This document shows, in pieces, positions 54,413-62,142 of a stretch of 64,000 nucleotides of DNA. The stretch comes from an uncultured Alphaproteobacteria bacterium (GTDB lineage: Bacteria > Pseudomonadota > Alphaproteobacteria > GCA-2731375), in contig CATOSZ010000003.1 of NCBI GenBank assembly GCA_951812805.1, forward strand, positions 1 to 64,000, read 5' to 3'. The notes below the pieces were generated by a model. The model made no database searches. It saw only the letters and a list, made by a program, of their open reading frames with translations, and was not told where the DNA came from. The stretch's first letter is position 1. The number at the start of each line of letters is the position of its first letter. Made by a program: the position numbers and the translations under genes.

Positions 54413-55140
54413 AAGCTTTGATAGACCAACTGATCGCCCTGAGGCTGTATGGAATGGCGGCTTGCGCCGAAGCTTTGCTGGCCGCGCGCAAGCCGCCAAG
54501 TCTGACCACTGCGATAAAGCAACTGATCGACGCCGAGACTGTAGAGCGCCGGGTGCGCTCTATCCAGCACCAAATGCGGGCCTCGAAGTTCCCCCACCAT
54601 AAGGACTTCGCCACTTTCGATTACGGCCTAGCCGCCGTCACCCAAGCGCAAATCGACCCCTTCTGCTCAGGGCAGTTCACCCAGGAGGCCCACAACCTCA
54701 TTCTGGTGGGCGGAACCGGTACGGGCAAAACCCACATCGCCATTGCTCTGGGGACGCTGTTGATCAATCAGGGAAAGAAGGTCCGTTTCTTCAACGCCGT
54801 CGATCTGATCAATGCGCTGATCAAGGAACAGGCCGAAGGCAACGCCGGCAAGATCATCCGGCAACTGACGGCCATGGATTGCGTCATCATCGACGAACTG
54901 GGCTATATCCCATTCCCCAAATCCGGCGGTGCGCTCTTGTTCCACCTGATCAGCAAACTCTATGAGAAGACCAGCGTCATCATCACCACCAATCTGGAGT
55001 TCGGGGAATGGGTCTCCGTCTTCGGAGATGCAAAAATGACAACCGCGTTGCTGGATCGTGTAACGCATCACTGCGCAATCATCGAAACAGGCAACATGTC
55101 TTACCGCTTCGCACAAAGCAAACAGCGACGACAAAAGTAG
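54409..55140 (+). CDS. istB: IS21-family ATP-binding helper protein IstB
   Basis: The 243-residue protein has Walker [10 protein letters not shown], Walker [12 protein letters not shown] and [17 protein letters not shown] with the sensor region, as in IstB/DnaC-like AAA ATPases. The N-terminal helical part ([24 protein letters not shown]) is typical. It loads and orients IstA at the target. It is coupled to istA by ATGA and followed by a strong hairpin at 55154-55203. Confidence 0.92.
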   Translation: MKALIDQLIALRLYGMAACAEALLAARKPPSLTTAIKQLIDAETVERRVRSIQHQMRASKFPHHKDFATFDYGLAAVTQAQIDPFCSGQFTQEAHNLILVGGTGTGKTHIAIALGTLLINQGKKVRFFNAVDLINALIKEQAEGNAGKIIRQLTAMDCVIIDELGYIPFPKSGGALLFHLISKLYEKTSVIITTNLEFGEWVSVFGDAKMTTALLDRVTHHCAIIETGNMSYRFAQSKQRRQK

Positions 55141-55153
55141 CCGCCCTGTAAGC

Positions 55154-55203
55154 AAAGCCCCAGGCTGATCCGCTATATGGAGCCAATCAGCCTGGGGGCT
55201 TTC
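55154..55203 (+). terminator. Intrinsic terminator-like hairpin after istB
   Basis: AAAGCCCCAGGCTGAT at 55154-55169 pairs with ATCAGCCTGGGGGCTTT at 55186-55202, with one extra G as a bulge and a 16-base loop. The stem ends in TTT. It lies 14 bases after the istB stop. Confidence 0.6.
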
Positions 55204-55299
55204 ATCGCAAAGGCGGGCAAATCAAAACGGGTCCTGTACAGATTGTTCTGCAAAAGGGGTTTCGTAGCTGGGGCACAAGTCCGGGCCGATGGGGTGGAT

Positions 55300-55426
55300 G
55301 AGCTGCCTCCGGCTGGTCCGGGCTCTCGCGATCGAAATCCATGAGGACTGGCTGGATGCCAACCGCTAGCTCAACATGATCCATCTCAAGGAGAGCAAAA
55401 GCGAACGCATCCAGAAAGCCGCCTGA
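55300..55426 (+). pseudogene. C-terminal remnant of a transposase, probably IS256/Mutator-like
   Basis: Read in the frame ending at TGA 55424-55426 it gives ALAIEIHEDWLDANR, a TAG stop, then LNMIHLKESKSERIQKAA. This resembles the tail of a transposase of the Mutator (IS256) type, with the TAG replacing a Tyr codon. No start and no catalytic core are visible. The family call is a recollection of similar tails, not a search. Confidence 0.4.
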
Positions 55427-55595
55427 CGGCGGCTCGGCATGCCTGGCGCTCCGAGCAATCGAAATCTCCGCGCCAGGCATGCCGGTGGCCCTCATCGGCA
55501 GCCATGACAAACTTGCAGAACAGTCTGGACACTACTTCAAAAGCTCATTGCCACTTCAAGAACCCCACCTGATCCCCACGTTCCGCCGCCGGCCC

Positions 55596-55702
55596 GGTTG
55601 TCCCGGTGGGCCCACAGGCCCCTCCCACGCGGCTTCGCTCCGCGTAACGCAAAGCGCTACACGAAGCCGCGCGGGGCCCTCCCGTGGACTACCGGGACAA
55701 CC
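55596..55702. repeat. Large imperfect palindrome within the IS21 extra segment
   Basis: GGTTGTCCCGGT (55596-55607) pairs perfectly with ACCGGGACAACC (55691-55702), and CGCGGCTTCG (55628-55637) with CGAAGCCGCG (55662-55671). The rest of the two halves is partly complementary. The whole can fold into one long hairpin and may be a miniature repeat or an end of another element. Confidence 0.6.
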
Positions 55703-55717
55703 TCCGTCGAAGCAAGG

Positions 55718-55771
55718 GGGGGGGTCAATTTTGCACGCCGATAGGGGGTCAGAATTAAATGCTGATTGACA
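55718..55771 (-). repeat. Right end region of the IS21 element
   Basis: The end reads, on the minus strand, TGTCAATCAGCAT and then TTCTGACCCCC, and further inward another TTGACCCCCC. These repeats match the pattern at the left end. The native DNA begins at 55772. Confidence 0.65.
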
Positions 55772-58501
55772 AGCCTGGATTCCTACGAGACCAACAGGGA
55801 CCCCGCCGGCGCCATGCTGACCTGGCTGGAGGCCGACCTCGTCGCCAACACCCAGGAATGGGTGATCGCGATCTGGCATCACCCGCCCTACACCAAGGGC
55901 AGCCACAACTCCGACACCGAAGGCCGGCTGATCGACATGCGGCAGAACGTGCTGCCCATTCTGGAAGCGCATGGCGTCGACCTGGTCCTGACCGGCCACA
56001 GCCATTCCTATGAACGCTCCTACCTGCTGGACGGCCACCACGGCCCGTCCACGAGTTTCGATGCCTCACACCAGATCGATGCCGGCGACGGCGACCCCGG
56101 CGGGGACGGTGAATACGTCAAGGAGAGCGGCCAGCTCGAGGCGAACGGGGGCGCGGTCTATGCGGTCGCCGGCAGCTCCGGCAAGATTTCGGGCGGCGCG
56201 CTCGACCATCCGGCGATGGTCCGCTCGCTGAACCAGCTCGGCTCGATGATCCTCGACGTCAACGGCAACGAACTCGACGCCGTGTTCCTGAACTCGGCCG
56301 GGGCCGAAACCGACCGCTTCCGCATCGTCCACGGCGCCGACGTCAGCCCGCCGACGCTGGCCAGCGTGACGGCACCCGGGCCCACACAGGTCGACGTGCT
56401 GTTCTCCGACAAGGTCCAGGCGGCGGGTGCCGGGAACGCCGCCAACTACGATATCGACGGCGGCGTCACCGTGCAGTCGGCGACGCTACAGGCGGACGAG
56501 CGAACGGTCGTGTTGCAGACCACGTCGCTATCGACTGGCGTTCCCTACCTGTTGACCGTGAACAACATTTTGGACGATGCGGGCAACGGAATCGCAACCG
56601 ACACGACGGCGGGCTTCGAGTACAAGGCGCTGCAGACGGTGGACTTCCAGGACGGGCATCTGCCGACCGCCGCCTATGCCGGCACTCGAGATACGGAACT
56701 GAATTCCGAACCGGCGGATGTCGCCATCAACTACGGCGGCGCCGGCGTCCTGAACGTCGATGGCAGCGAGCCGTCGGGCTCGGTCTACGACGCTTCCGTG
56801 CTGATCGCCTGGGACGTCGCCGACATCCCGAGCGAGGCCATCGTCGAAGCGGCGAATTTGACCCTGCGCGTGACCAACCCCAGTGGCTCGACCTATGAGA
56901 TCTTCCAGGTCCTGCGACCGTGGGAAGAGTTCGAGGCCACCTGGAACGGCCCGGAGAGTGGCGTCGCTTGGGCGACGCCCGGCGCACACGCCCTGTCGGT
57001 GGACCGCGGCGCCCAGGTGCTCGGCACCATCAGTGCCGGCGGCACCGGAAATTACGTCGTAACCCTCAACGCCGACGGGCTCGCGGTCGTGCAGGGCTGG
57101 ATCGACGGCACGCTTGCCAATCACGGGTTCATTCTCGACAACCCGAGCGCCAGCGACGGCCTCGACTTCAAATCCAGCGACAACGCGACCGCGACGGAAC
57201 GGCCGAAGCTCACCGTCACCTACACCATTCCCGACCCGGGCGACGTCACCCCGCCGAGCACACCGGACGGCCTGACCGTCACGGCCACGACGGAGAATTC
57301 CGTGTCCCTCGAATGGGATCCGGCGAGCGACGATATCGGCGTCGAGACCTACGAGATCTATCGCGACGGCGCCATGGTGGCGATGACCGCCGCGACGAGC
57401 TATGTCGACGGCGGCCTCACGCCCGGCACGACCTACCTCTACGAGGTCGGCGCCATGGATGCGGCGGGCAATCAATCGCCGCTGAGCGACCCGGTGCAGC
57501 CGACGACGGACTCGCCCCCGCCGGCGAGTGCCACGGTGGCCGACATCGCCATGGACATCCACGACGTCGGGCGGAAGTTCCGCGCGGCCGATGCCACAGT
57601 GACCGTGCTGACCGGCGATCCCACGCCGCTGCCGGTCGCCGGCGCCGAAGTCTTCGCCAGCTGGAGCGGCCTCGCCAGCGCCAACGTGCTGGGCACGACG
57701 CTCGGCGACGGCACGGTCGTCCTCGATTCCCCCAAGGTGAACGACAATTCGAGCGGTGAGTTCCGCCTCACCATCGTCGACGTCGCCGCCGCCGAGCATG
57801 ATTACGTCGTGGGCGAGGTCGAGGGCTGTATCGTCGCCGTGCCGAAGAACGGCACCGACGACTGCGGCGCGCCGCCGACCCCGCCCCAACCCCCGGTCGG
57901 CCTGACGGCCAGTTCCGCCTCGGGCAGCGGCACCGTCGAGCTCACCTGGAACCCCTCGCCCGACAGCCCCGACGAATATGCGGTCTATCGCGCCCCGGCC
58001 TCCGAGGGCGACTATGCCCTGATCGGTACCGCGAGCGGCCTTTTCCATGCAGACAGCGGCCTCGCCAACGGCACCTACTTCTATGTCGTGCGCGCGGTGG
58101 CGAACGGGATCGAGTCGGACGACAGCGACGTGGTGAGCGCCAACGTCGTCGGCGTCACCGCCCCCTCGCCCGCACTTGACGGCGTGGCGGTCACCCTGTC
58201 GCGCAAGGGCAAGAACTGGCGGGGTGAAGCCGTGGTCGTGGTCGTCGACCAGGAGAATGACCAGCCGCTCGCCGGCGCCGTGGTCACCGGCCGCTGGACC
58301 TACACACCCGCAGGACAAGCCCCCGTCGTCGCCGCGCCGGTCAGCCTGACGACCGACGGTGCCGGCGAGGTGCGCAGCCTGTCGGCCAACGAAAAGGCCG
58401 GCACCGACGACACCTTCACGTTCACGGTGATGGAAATCTCCGCCGGCGGCGTCACCGTCACCCCGGGCACACCCAACGCCGATACCCAGACGGTGCCATA
58501 G
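55772..58501 (+). pseudogene. Metallophosphatase with FN3 and DNRLRE modules, 5' end lost at the IS21 element
   Basis: The open frame begins at 55766 within the element and becomes native at 55772 with SLDSYETNRDPAGAMLTWLE. The C-terminal half of a calcineurin-like phosphatase follows: WHHPPYTKGSH and GHSHSYERSYLL hold metal-binding His residues. The N-terminal catalytic half (signal peptide, D-x-H and GDxx motifs) is missing. Behind it come an Ig-like SbsA-type domain, a DNRLRE-type domain (residues about 290-490), an FN3 domain (about 495-580), and more Ig-like repeats to the stop. The protein would have been secreted, but no leader remains. Confidence 0.8.
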
Positions 58502-58530
58502 TCGCCGTCGACGCGCGGGCGGCGGGATTT

Positions 58531-59319
58531 CTAATCCCAGGTTCGCGCGCCGGGTGCCGGGGGGTCGTTGGGCGGGCCGGCGAAGCATTGCGCGATGTCC
58601 ATCCAGCGCCGCGCGGAGTCGCCGACCACCTTCAGGTCGACGTCGGCGATATTGCGGCCTTGCGTGACGACGTGGGCGAAGTCGACGGCGCTGCCCTCGA
58701 CCAGGTCGCTCTCACTTTCGTCGTGGAAGGTCCAGACGGCGCCCGAGGGGGCGGTGACGCGCACGTGTGGCACCGGGCTCGGCGGCGTCTCGCCCCGGTT
58801 GGCGAAGGTCCAGCCGAAGGTGCGGCAGCCGATGACGACGATGTTGCGGATCCGGTCGGTATGGGTCCGGGGCCGGCGCAGCAGGTCGTAGACGTCCTGG
58901 CCGTGCGCCCAGGTCTCCATCTGCCGGGCCGTGGTGAACATGCGCACGCCCATGCCCGGGCCGAACCAGGGCACGCGGGCGTCCGGTTCCGCCGTGCCGA
59001 GCTGCTGGCACATCTCCTGGAAGAGCTGCCACCACTGCGCGCGCAGCGCGTCGCCCTCGCCCATTTCGGGCCCGACCGGCTCCGCCTCGCCGCGGGCCCG
59101 TGCCGCCAGGCGCAAGGCCTTGATCTCCACGAAGCCCTTCGGATCGGAATGCGCCTGCAGGGCAAGCCAGTCGCCGAGGTGCAGGTGGCGGACCACGGCG
59201 TCGACCGTCCAGCTCTTGAATGGTGTCGGCCGCGTCCAATCGGCCGCCGCCAGTTCGCCGAGCACGCCGTTGAGCTCGGTCCCTTCGTCCAGCAAATCCT
59301 GTGCCTGCGGTAACATCAT
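58531..59319 (-). CDS. TIGR03084-family protein (DinB-like maleylpyruvate isomerase fold)
   Basis: The 262-residue protein starts MMLPQAQDLLDEG and has the helical metal-binding pattern of DinB/mycothiol-dependent MPI folds: WTVDAVVRHLHLGDWLA with a His, and RQMETWAHGQDVYD with a His. The HVR and FHDESESDLVEG segments follow. The function of TIGR03084 proteins is not established. ATG 59319 or 59316 follows GGGAGATTGC. It is divergent from the unknown gene at 59435 across a 14-bp palindrome. Confidence 0.8.
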   Translation of the reverse strand: MMLPQAQDLLDEGTELNGVLGELAAADWTRPTPFKSWTVDAVVRHLHLGDWLALQAHSDPKGFVEIKALRLAARARGEAEPVGPEMGEGDALRAQWWQLFQEMCQQLGTAEPDARVPWFGPGMGVRMFTTARQMETWAHGQDVYDLLRRPRTHTDRIRNIVVIGCRTFGWTFANRGETPPSPVPHVRVTAPSGAVWTFHDESESDLVEGSAVDFAHVVTQGRNIADVDLKVVGDSARRWMDIAQCFAGPPNDPPAPGARTWD

Positions 59320-59393
59320 GCAATCTCCCTGTCGGTGCTCGGCGGCGTAACTTGGCCCAGGGCGGGCACGGAGGTCCAGCCCACACGCCAAGG

Positions 59394-59407
59394 TTTCGGT
59401 ACCGAAA
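59394..59407. promoter_or_regulatory. Perfect 14-bp palindrome in a divergent promoter region
   Basis: TTTCGGTACCGAAA is fully self-complementary and sits between the divergent starts at 59319 (minus) and 59435 (plus), 28 bases before the latter. It has the size and symmetry of an operator for a dimeric repressor of, for example, the TetR type. No regulator gene is adjacent in the window. Confidence 0.5.
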
Positions 59408-59434
59408 TCCACTAGTTTGCGATAGACTGTCGCC

Positions 59435-60211
59435 ATGTCTGGAGCTTCCAATAGGGACCTGGCCGGACGTATCCGCGCCGCCTTCGGCGCCGTCTCGACC
59501 GGGATGCAGGACCACGGCACGGCCGTCTCGCGCCGCGTCGACCGCGACCTGCCGCTGAGCGACGTCGAAATCTCGCTATTGCTGGAAGGCACGACGCTCG
59601 GTCATGGCGCGCATCGGCTGCGCGAGGACGGCATGTGCGCGATGGAGCTGGTGGCCTATGTCGCCGGCGAAAATCACGGCTATGCGCCGCAGTGCGCGTC
59701 GCAGGTGCTGACCGGGTTCACGATCCGCCTGAACGACGCGATGCGCGACGACGAACGCCAGGCGCTCAAACCCTTCCTGCCCCGCCTGATCGGTACCCGC
59801 GCCGGTGACGAGGCGCGACGGTTCGAGACGATGGCCGCCCTCGCCGTCACCCGCCTGCTGCTGCCGGCCCTGGAACGGCGCGGGCAGACCCGCCTCGTGG
59901 CGGAATGGCCGGCTCATGCTCTGGACAAATGGCTGCACGATGCGGGCTCCACGAGCGGCCTGCCCCGCGGCCTGCGCCGGTCGCTGCGCAATGCGGCGGC
60001 AGCCGCCGGCCCGGCGGGCGAAGGCCTGGTCAACCGCTGGCAGCGCGGCGGCGGCGAGCTCGGCCTGGCGGTGACCGACGCGCGGCGCCTCGCCGGCGAG
60101 CGCGATTGGTCGAGTGCCTTCGAAATCCTGGAGGCGGGCATCGACGCCGGCGCTGCACCTGAAGGCACGCCCGTCGTCACCCCGGCACGGGCCAGCGCCG
60201 CCGCACCCTGA
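59435..60211 (+). CDS. Unknown protein, 258 residues
   Basis: I do not recognise a characterised family. The core CAMELVAYVAGENHGYAPQC followed by SQVLTGFTIRLNDAM and LKPFLPRLIGTRAG recalls a group of hypothetical proteins seen in several bacterial phyla, with a Cys-rich helical segment. No membrane or signal segment is visible. Codon usage resembles neighbours. It is divergent from the TIGR03084 gene and separated from the EamA gene by 69 bases. Coding status is likely from its composition and length. Confidence 0.6.
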   Translation: MSGASNRDLAGRIRAAFGAVSTGMQDHGTAVSRRVDRDLPLSDVEISLLLEGTTLGHGAHRLREDGMCAMELVAYVAGENHGYAPQCASQVLTGFTIRLNDAMRDDERQALKPFLPRLIGTRAGDEARRFETMAALAVTRLLLPALERRGQTRLVAEWPAHALDKWLHDAGSTSGLPRGLRRSLRNAAAAAGPAGEGLVNRWQRGGGELGLAVTDARRLAGERDWSSAFEILEAGIDAGAAPEGTPVVTPARASAAAP

Positions 60212-60280
60212 CGTCAAGATCCGGATGGCCACTCGGCTGTCGACGCCCCACGATGGCGACGTCCCGCGGGGGTATCGTCC

Positions 60281-61237
60281 ATGGTCCACCATCATCTCGG
60301 CACGGTTCTGGTCCTGGTCTTCGTCGTCTGCCAGGCGGCGCGCGACGTCTATTTCGCCGGCGTCTTTCAGGCCCTCGACGTCTTCGAGGTGACCCTGGTC
60401 GCCTTTTGCGCCTGCACCCTGATCTTCGCCGGTGTGGCGAGTGCGCGCGACCCCGGCGGCTGGCGCCGGCTGGCGGGGCATCGCCGGGCGCTACTCCGCA
60501 TCAACCTGCTGACGGCGGGCGCCTGGCTGGCCTTCTTTCTGGCCCTGAAGAGCCTGGAGCCGGCGATCGTCGCCACGCTCTATGGCGGGGCCGGGCCGAT
60601 CGCCATTCTGTGCTGGGCGCGCCGGGGCGGCGGGCAGGGCAGCACGCCCCTCGGCCTTTGGATTTACGGCGCCCTGGCCGCGACCTTGGCCGGCTTGTGG
60701 CTGGTCGTACTCTCGGGCCGTTCCGGCCTGGGCGCGGGAGACGTCGCCACCGGCCTCGCCGCCTGTGCGCTCGCCACCGGTGGTGGCGTGCTGATCGCGC
60801 TTGGCCACCTCGGCACCCGCCGGCTGAACGATGCCGGCATCGGCGCCGATACCGTGATGGCGACCCGGTTCCTGGGCCTGGTCCTGGCGGCCGGCCTCGT
60901 CGAAATGCTCGACGGCTCGGCCATCGCCATCGCCGGCAACGTCATCGAAATCGCCGGCGCCGCCGTGCTGTTGATCGTCCTGCCGAGCTTCGCCCTGCAA
61001 CTGGGCATCGCCCGGGCCCGGCCGATGCAGGTGAACGCCTTGCGCGCGACCGCGCCGGTTTTCGTCTTCGCCGTCCAGTTCGCCGACGACCGGCTGCATT
61101 TCGCGCCGGCCACGCTCGCCTGCGTGCTGATCTACGCCGCGCTGGCGCTCACCGGTGCCCTGGTCGAGGGACGCACGAAAGACGAAGGCCCCGCCGGCAC
61201 CGCCGGCGAGGCCTCCGCCAGATCGCCTGCCGCCTGA
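60281..61237 (+). CDS. EamA-family transporter
   Basis: The 318-residue protein has about nine or ten membrane segments in two halves, starting HLGTVLVLVFVVCQAARDVYF and including NLLTAGAWLAFFLALKSLEPAI-type and GGVLIALGHLGTRR segments, as in EamA/DMT permeases. The tail (residues about 297-318) is charged and variable. Convergent with the peroxiredoxin gene, 1 base apart. Substrate unknown. Confidence 0.75.
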   Translation: MVHHHLGTVLVLVFVVCQAARDVYFAGVFQALDVFEVTLVAFCACTLIFAGVASARDPGGWRRLAGHRRALLRINLLTAGAWLAFFLALKSLEPAIVATLYGGAGPIAILCWARRGGGQGSTPLGLWIYGALAATLAGLWLVVLSGRSGLGAGDVATGLAACALATGGGVLIALGHLGTRRLNDAGIGADTVMATRFLGLVLAAGLVEMLDGSAIAIAGNVIEIAGAAVLLIVLPSFALQLGIARARPMQVNALRATAPVFVFAVQFADDRLHFAPATLACVLIYAALALTGALVEGRTKDEGPAGTAGEASARSPAA

Positions 61238-61238
61238 A

Positions 61239-61898
61239 TTACTTCGGCTGCGGCACGATGCGAATGTAGGGCTTCGGCGACTTCCAGCCGTCGGGATACT
61301 GCGCCTTCGCCTCTTCGTCAGAGACGGCGGGAACGATGATCACGTCCTCGCCCTGCTGCCAGTTCACCGGCGTCGCCACCTTGTGCTTCGCGGTCAGCTG
61401 GCAGGAATCGACGACACGCAGAACCTCGTCGAAGTTCCGGCCCGTGCTCATCGGATAGGTCAGCGAAAGCTTGACCTTCTTGTCGGGCCCGACCAGGAAG
61501 ACCGAGCGAACGGTGGCGTTGTCCGCCGCCGTGCGGCCCTCGGAGCTGTCGCCCGCCTCGGCCGGGAGCATGTCGTAGAGCTTCGCGACCTTAAGTTCCG
61601 GGTCGCCGATCAGCGGGTAGTTGATGGCGTGGCCCTGGGTCTCCTCGATGTCCTTGGACCAGGCGTGATGGTTGTCCACCGGGTCGACCGAGATGCCGAT
61701 GATCTTGCAGTTGCGCTTGTCGAATTCCGGCTTCAGGCCGGCCATATAGCCGAGCTCGGTCGTGCAGACCGGGGTGAAGTCCTTCGGATGGGAACAGAGG
61801 ACCGCCCAACCGTCGCCGACCCAGTCGTGGAAGTTGATTTCGCCTTCCGTCGTCTCGGCGGTGAAGTTCGGTGCTTCGTCGTTGATTCTAAGTGGCAT
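61239..61898 (-). CDS. 1-Cys peroxiredoxin (Prx6/AhpC-TSA family)
   Basis: The 219-residue protein has the peroxidatic C45 in the motif DFTPVCTTELGYMAGL. Prx6-like landmarks are FHDWVGDGWAVLCSHPKDF, SVDPVDNHHAWSKDI and YPLIGDPELKVAKLYDML. The C-terminal dimer domain (RVVDSCQLTAKHKVATPVNW) is typical for 1-Cys types; a Cys there (about residue 165) is not a standard resolving Cys. It reduces peroxides in the cytoplasm. It is a single minus-strand gene with a double CTCGCGAG repeat about 130 bases upstream. Confidence 0.92.
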   Translation of the reverse strand: MPLRINDEAPNFTAETTEGEINFHDWVGDGWAVLCSHPKDFTPVCTTELGYMAGLKPEFDKRNCKIIGISVDPVDNHHAWSKDIEETQGHAINYPLIGDPELKVAKLYDMLPAEAGDSSEGRTAADNATVRSVFLVGPDKKVKLSLTYPMSTGRNFDEVLRVVDSCQLTAKHKVATPVNWQQGEDVIIVPAVSDEEAKAQYPDGWKSPKPYIRIVPQPK

Positions 61899-62142
61899 TT
61901 TGCCTTGTCTCCTCGAGTGTAGCGGCAGAAAGCGCGAAAACCCCCGTCGCGCGGCTTGGCTAGGTCCTGCATGTAGGTACGCAGGGCCATAATATTAAGT
62001 GTCGGCACGACCTTCCCTTCACATTCTCGCGAGGTCCGGCATCTCGCGAGGTCCGGGCCGGTCGCCGGGAGGTCGCCCCCGGCGCGCCTAGATGCTATCC
62101 CTCCCCGAACGCGTCGCAAACAGCAAAAGGGATGCCCGTGCC
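61899..62142. other. Divergent intergenic region between peroxiredoxin and carboxyltransferase
   Basis: No gene is supported here. It contains a 15-base direct repeat TCTCGCGAGGTCCGG at 62025-62039 and 62042-62056, each copy holding the palindrome CTCGCGAG. Confidence 0.5.
62025..62056. promoter_or_regulatory. Tandem 15-base repeat with CTCGCGAG palindromes, operator candidate
   Basis: Two copies of TCTCGCGAGGTCCGG are spaced 17 bases apart, start to start. This could be a pair of operator sites on nearly the same helix face. It lies 127 bases from the peroxiredoxin start and 87 bases from the carboxyltransferase start. Confidence 0.4.

Larger units (their letters stand above)
55204..55717. 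other. Extra segment inside the IS21 element, no intact gene
   Basis: This 514-base segment lies between the istB terminator and the right-hand repeats. It holds a transposase remnant (55300-55426) and a large imperfect palindrome (55596-55702), neither expected in a plain IS21. It may be scar tissue from earlier insertions. Confidence 0.5.
52797..55771 (+). mobile_element. IS21-family element (istA, istB) with extra DNA before its right end
   Basis: The left end starts TGTGAATCGGCATGCAAAA and the right end, read on the minus strand, starts TGTCAATCAGCATTTAATTC; these match in TGT-AATC-GCAT-AA and continue into CTGACCC, giving the terminal inverted repeats. Further copies of the GACCCA-type element lie inside each end, as in IS21 family tips. 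Between istB and the right end is about 570 bases of unrelated DNA. The 4-8 bases on the two sides (ACAC and AGCC) do not match, so there is no obvious target duplication. Confidence 0.8.

Noticed and set aside
52786-55779. A target-site duplication flanking the IS21 element
   Set aside because: The bases next to the two ends (ACAC, AGCC) do not match over 4-8 positions, so none was annotated.
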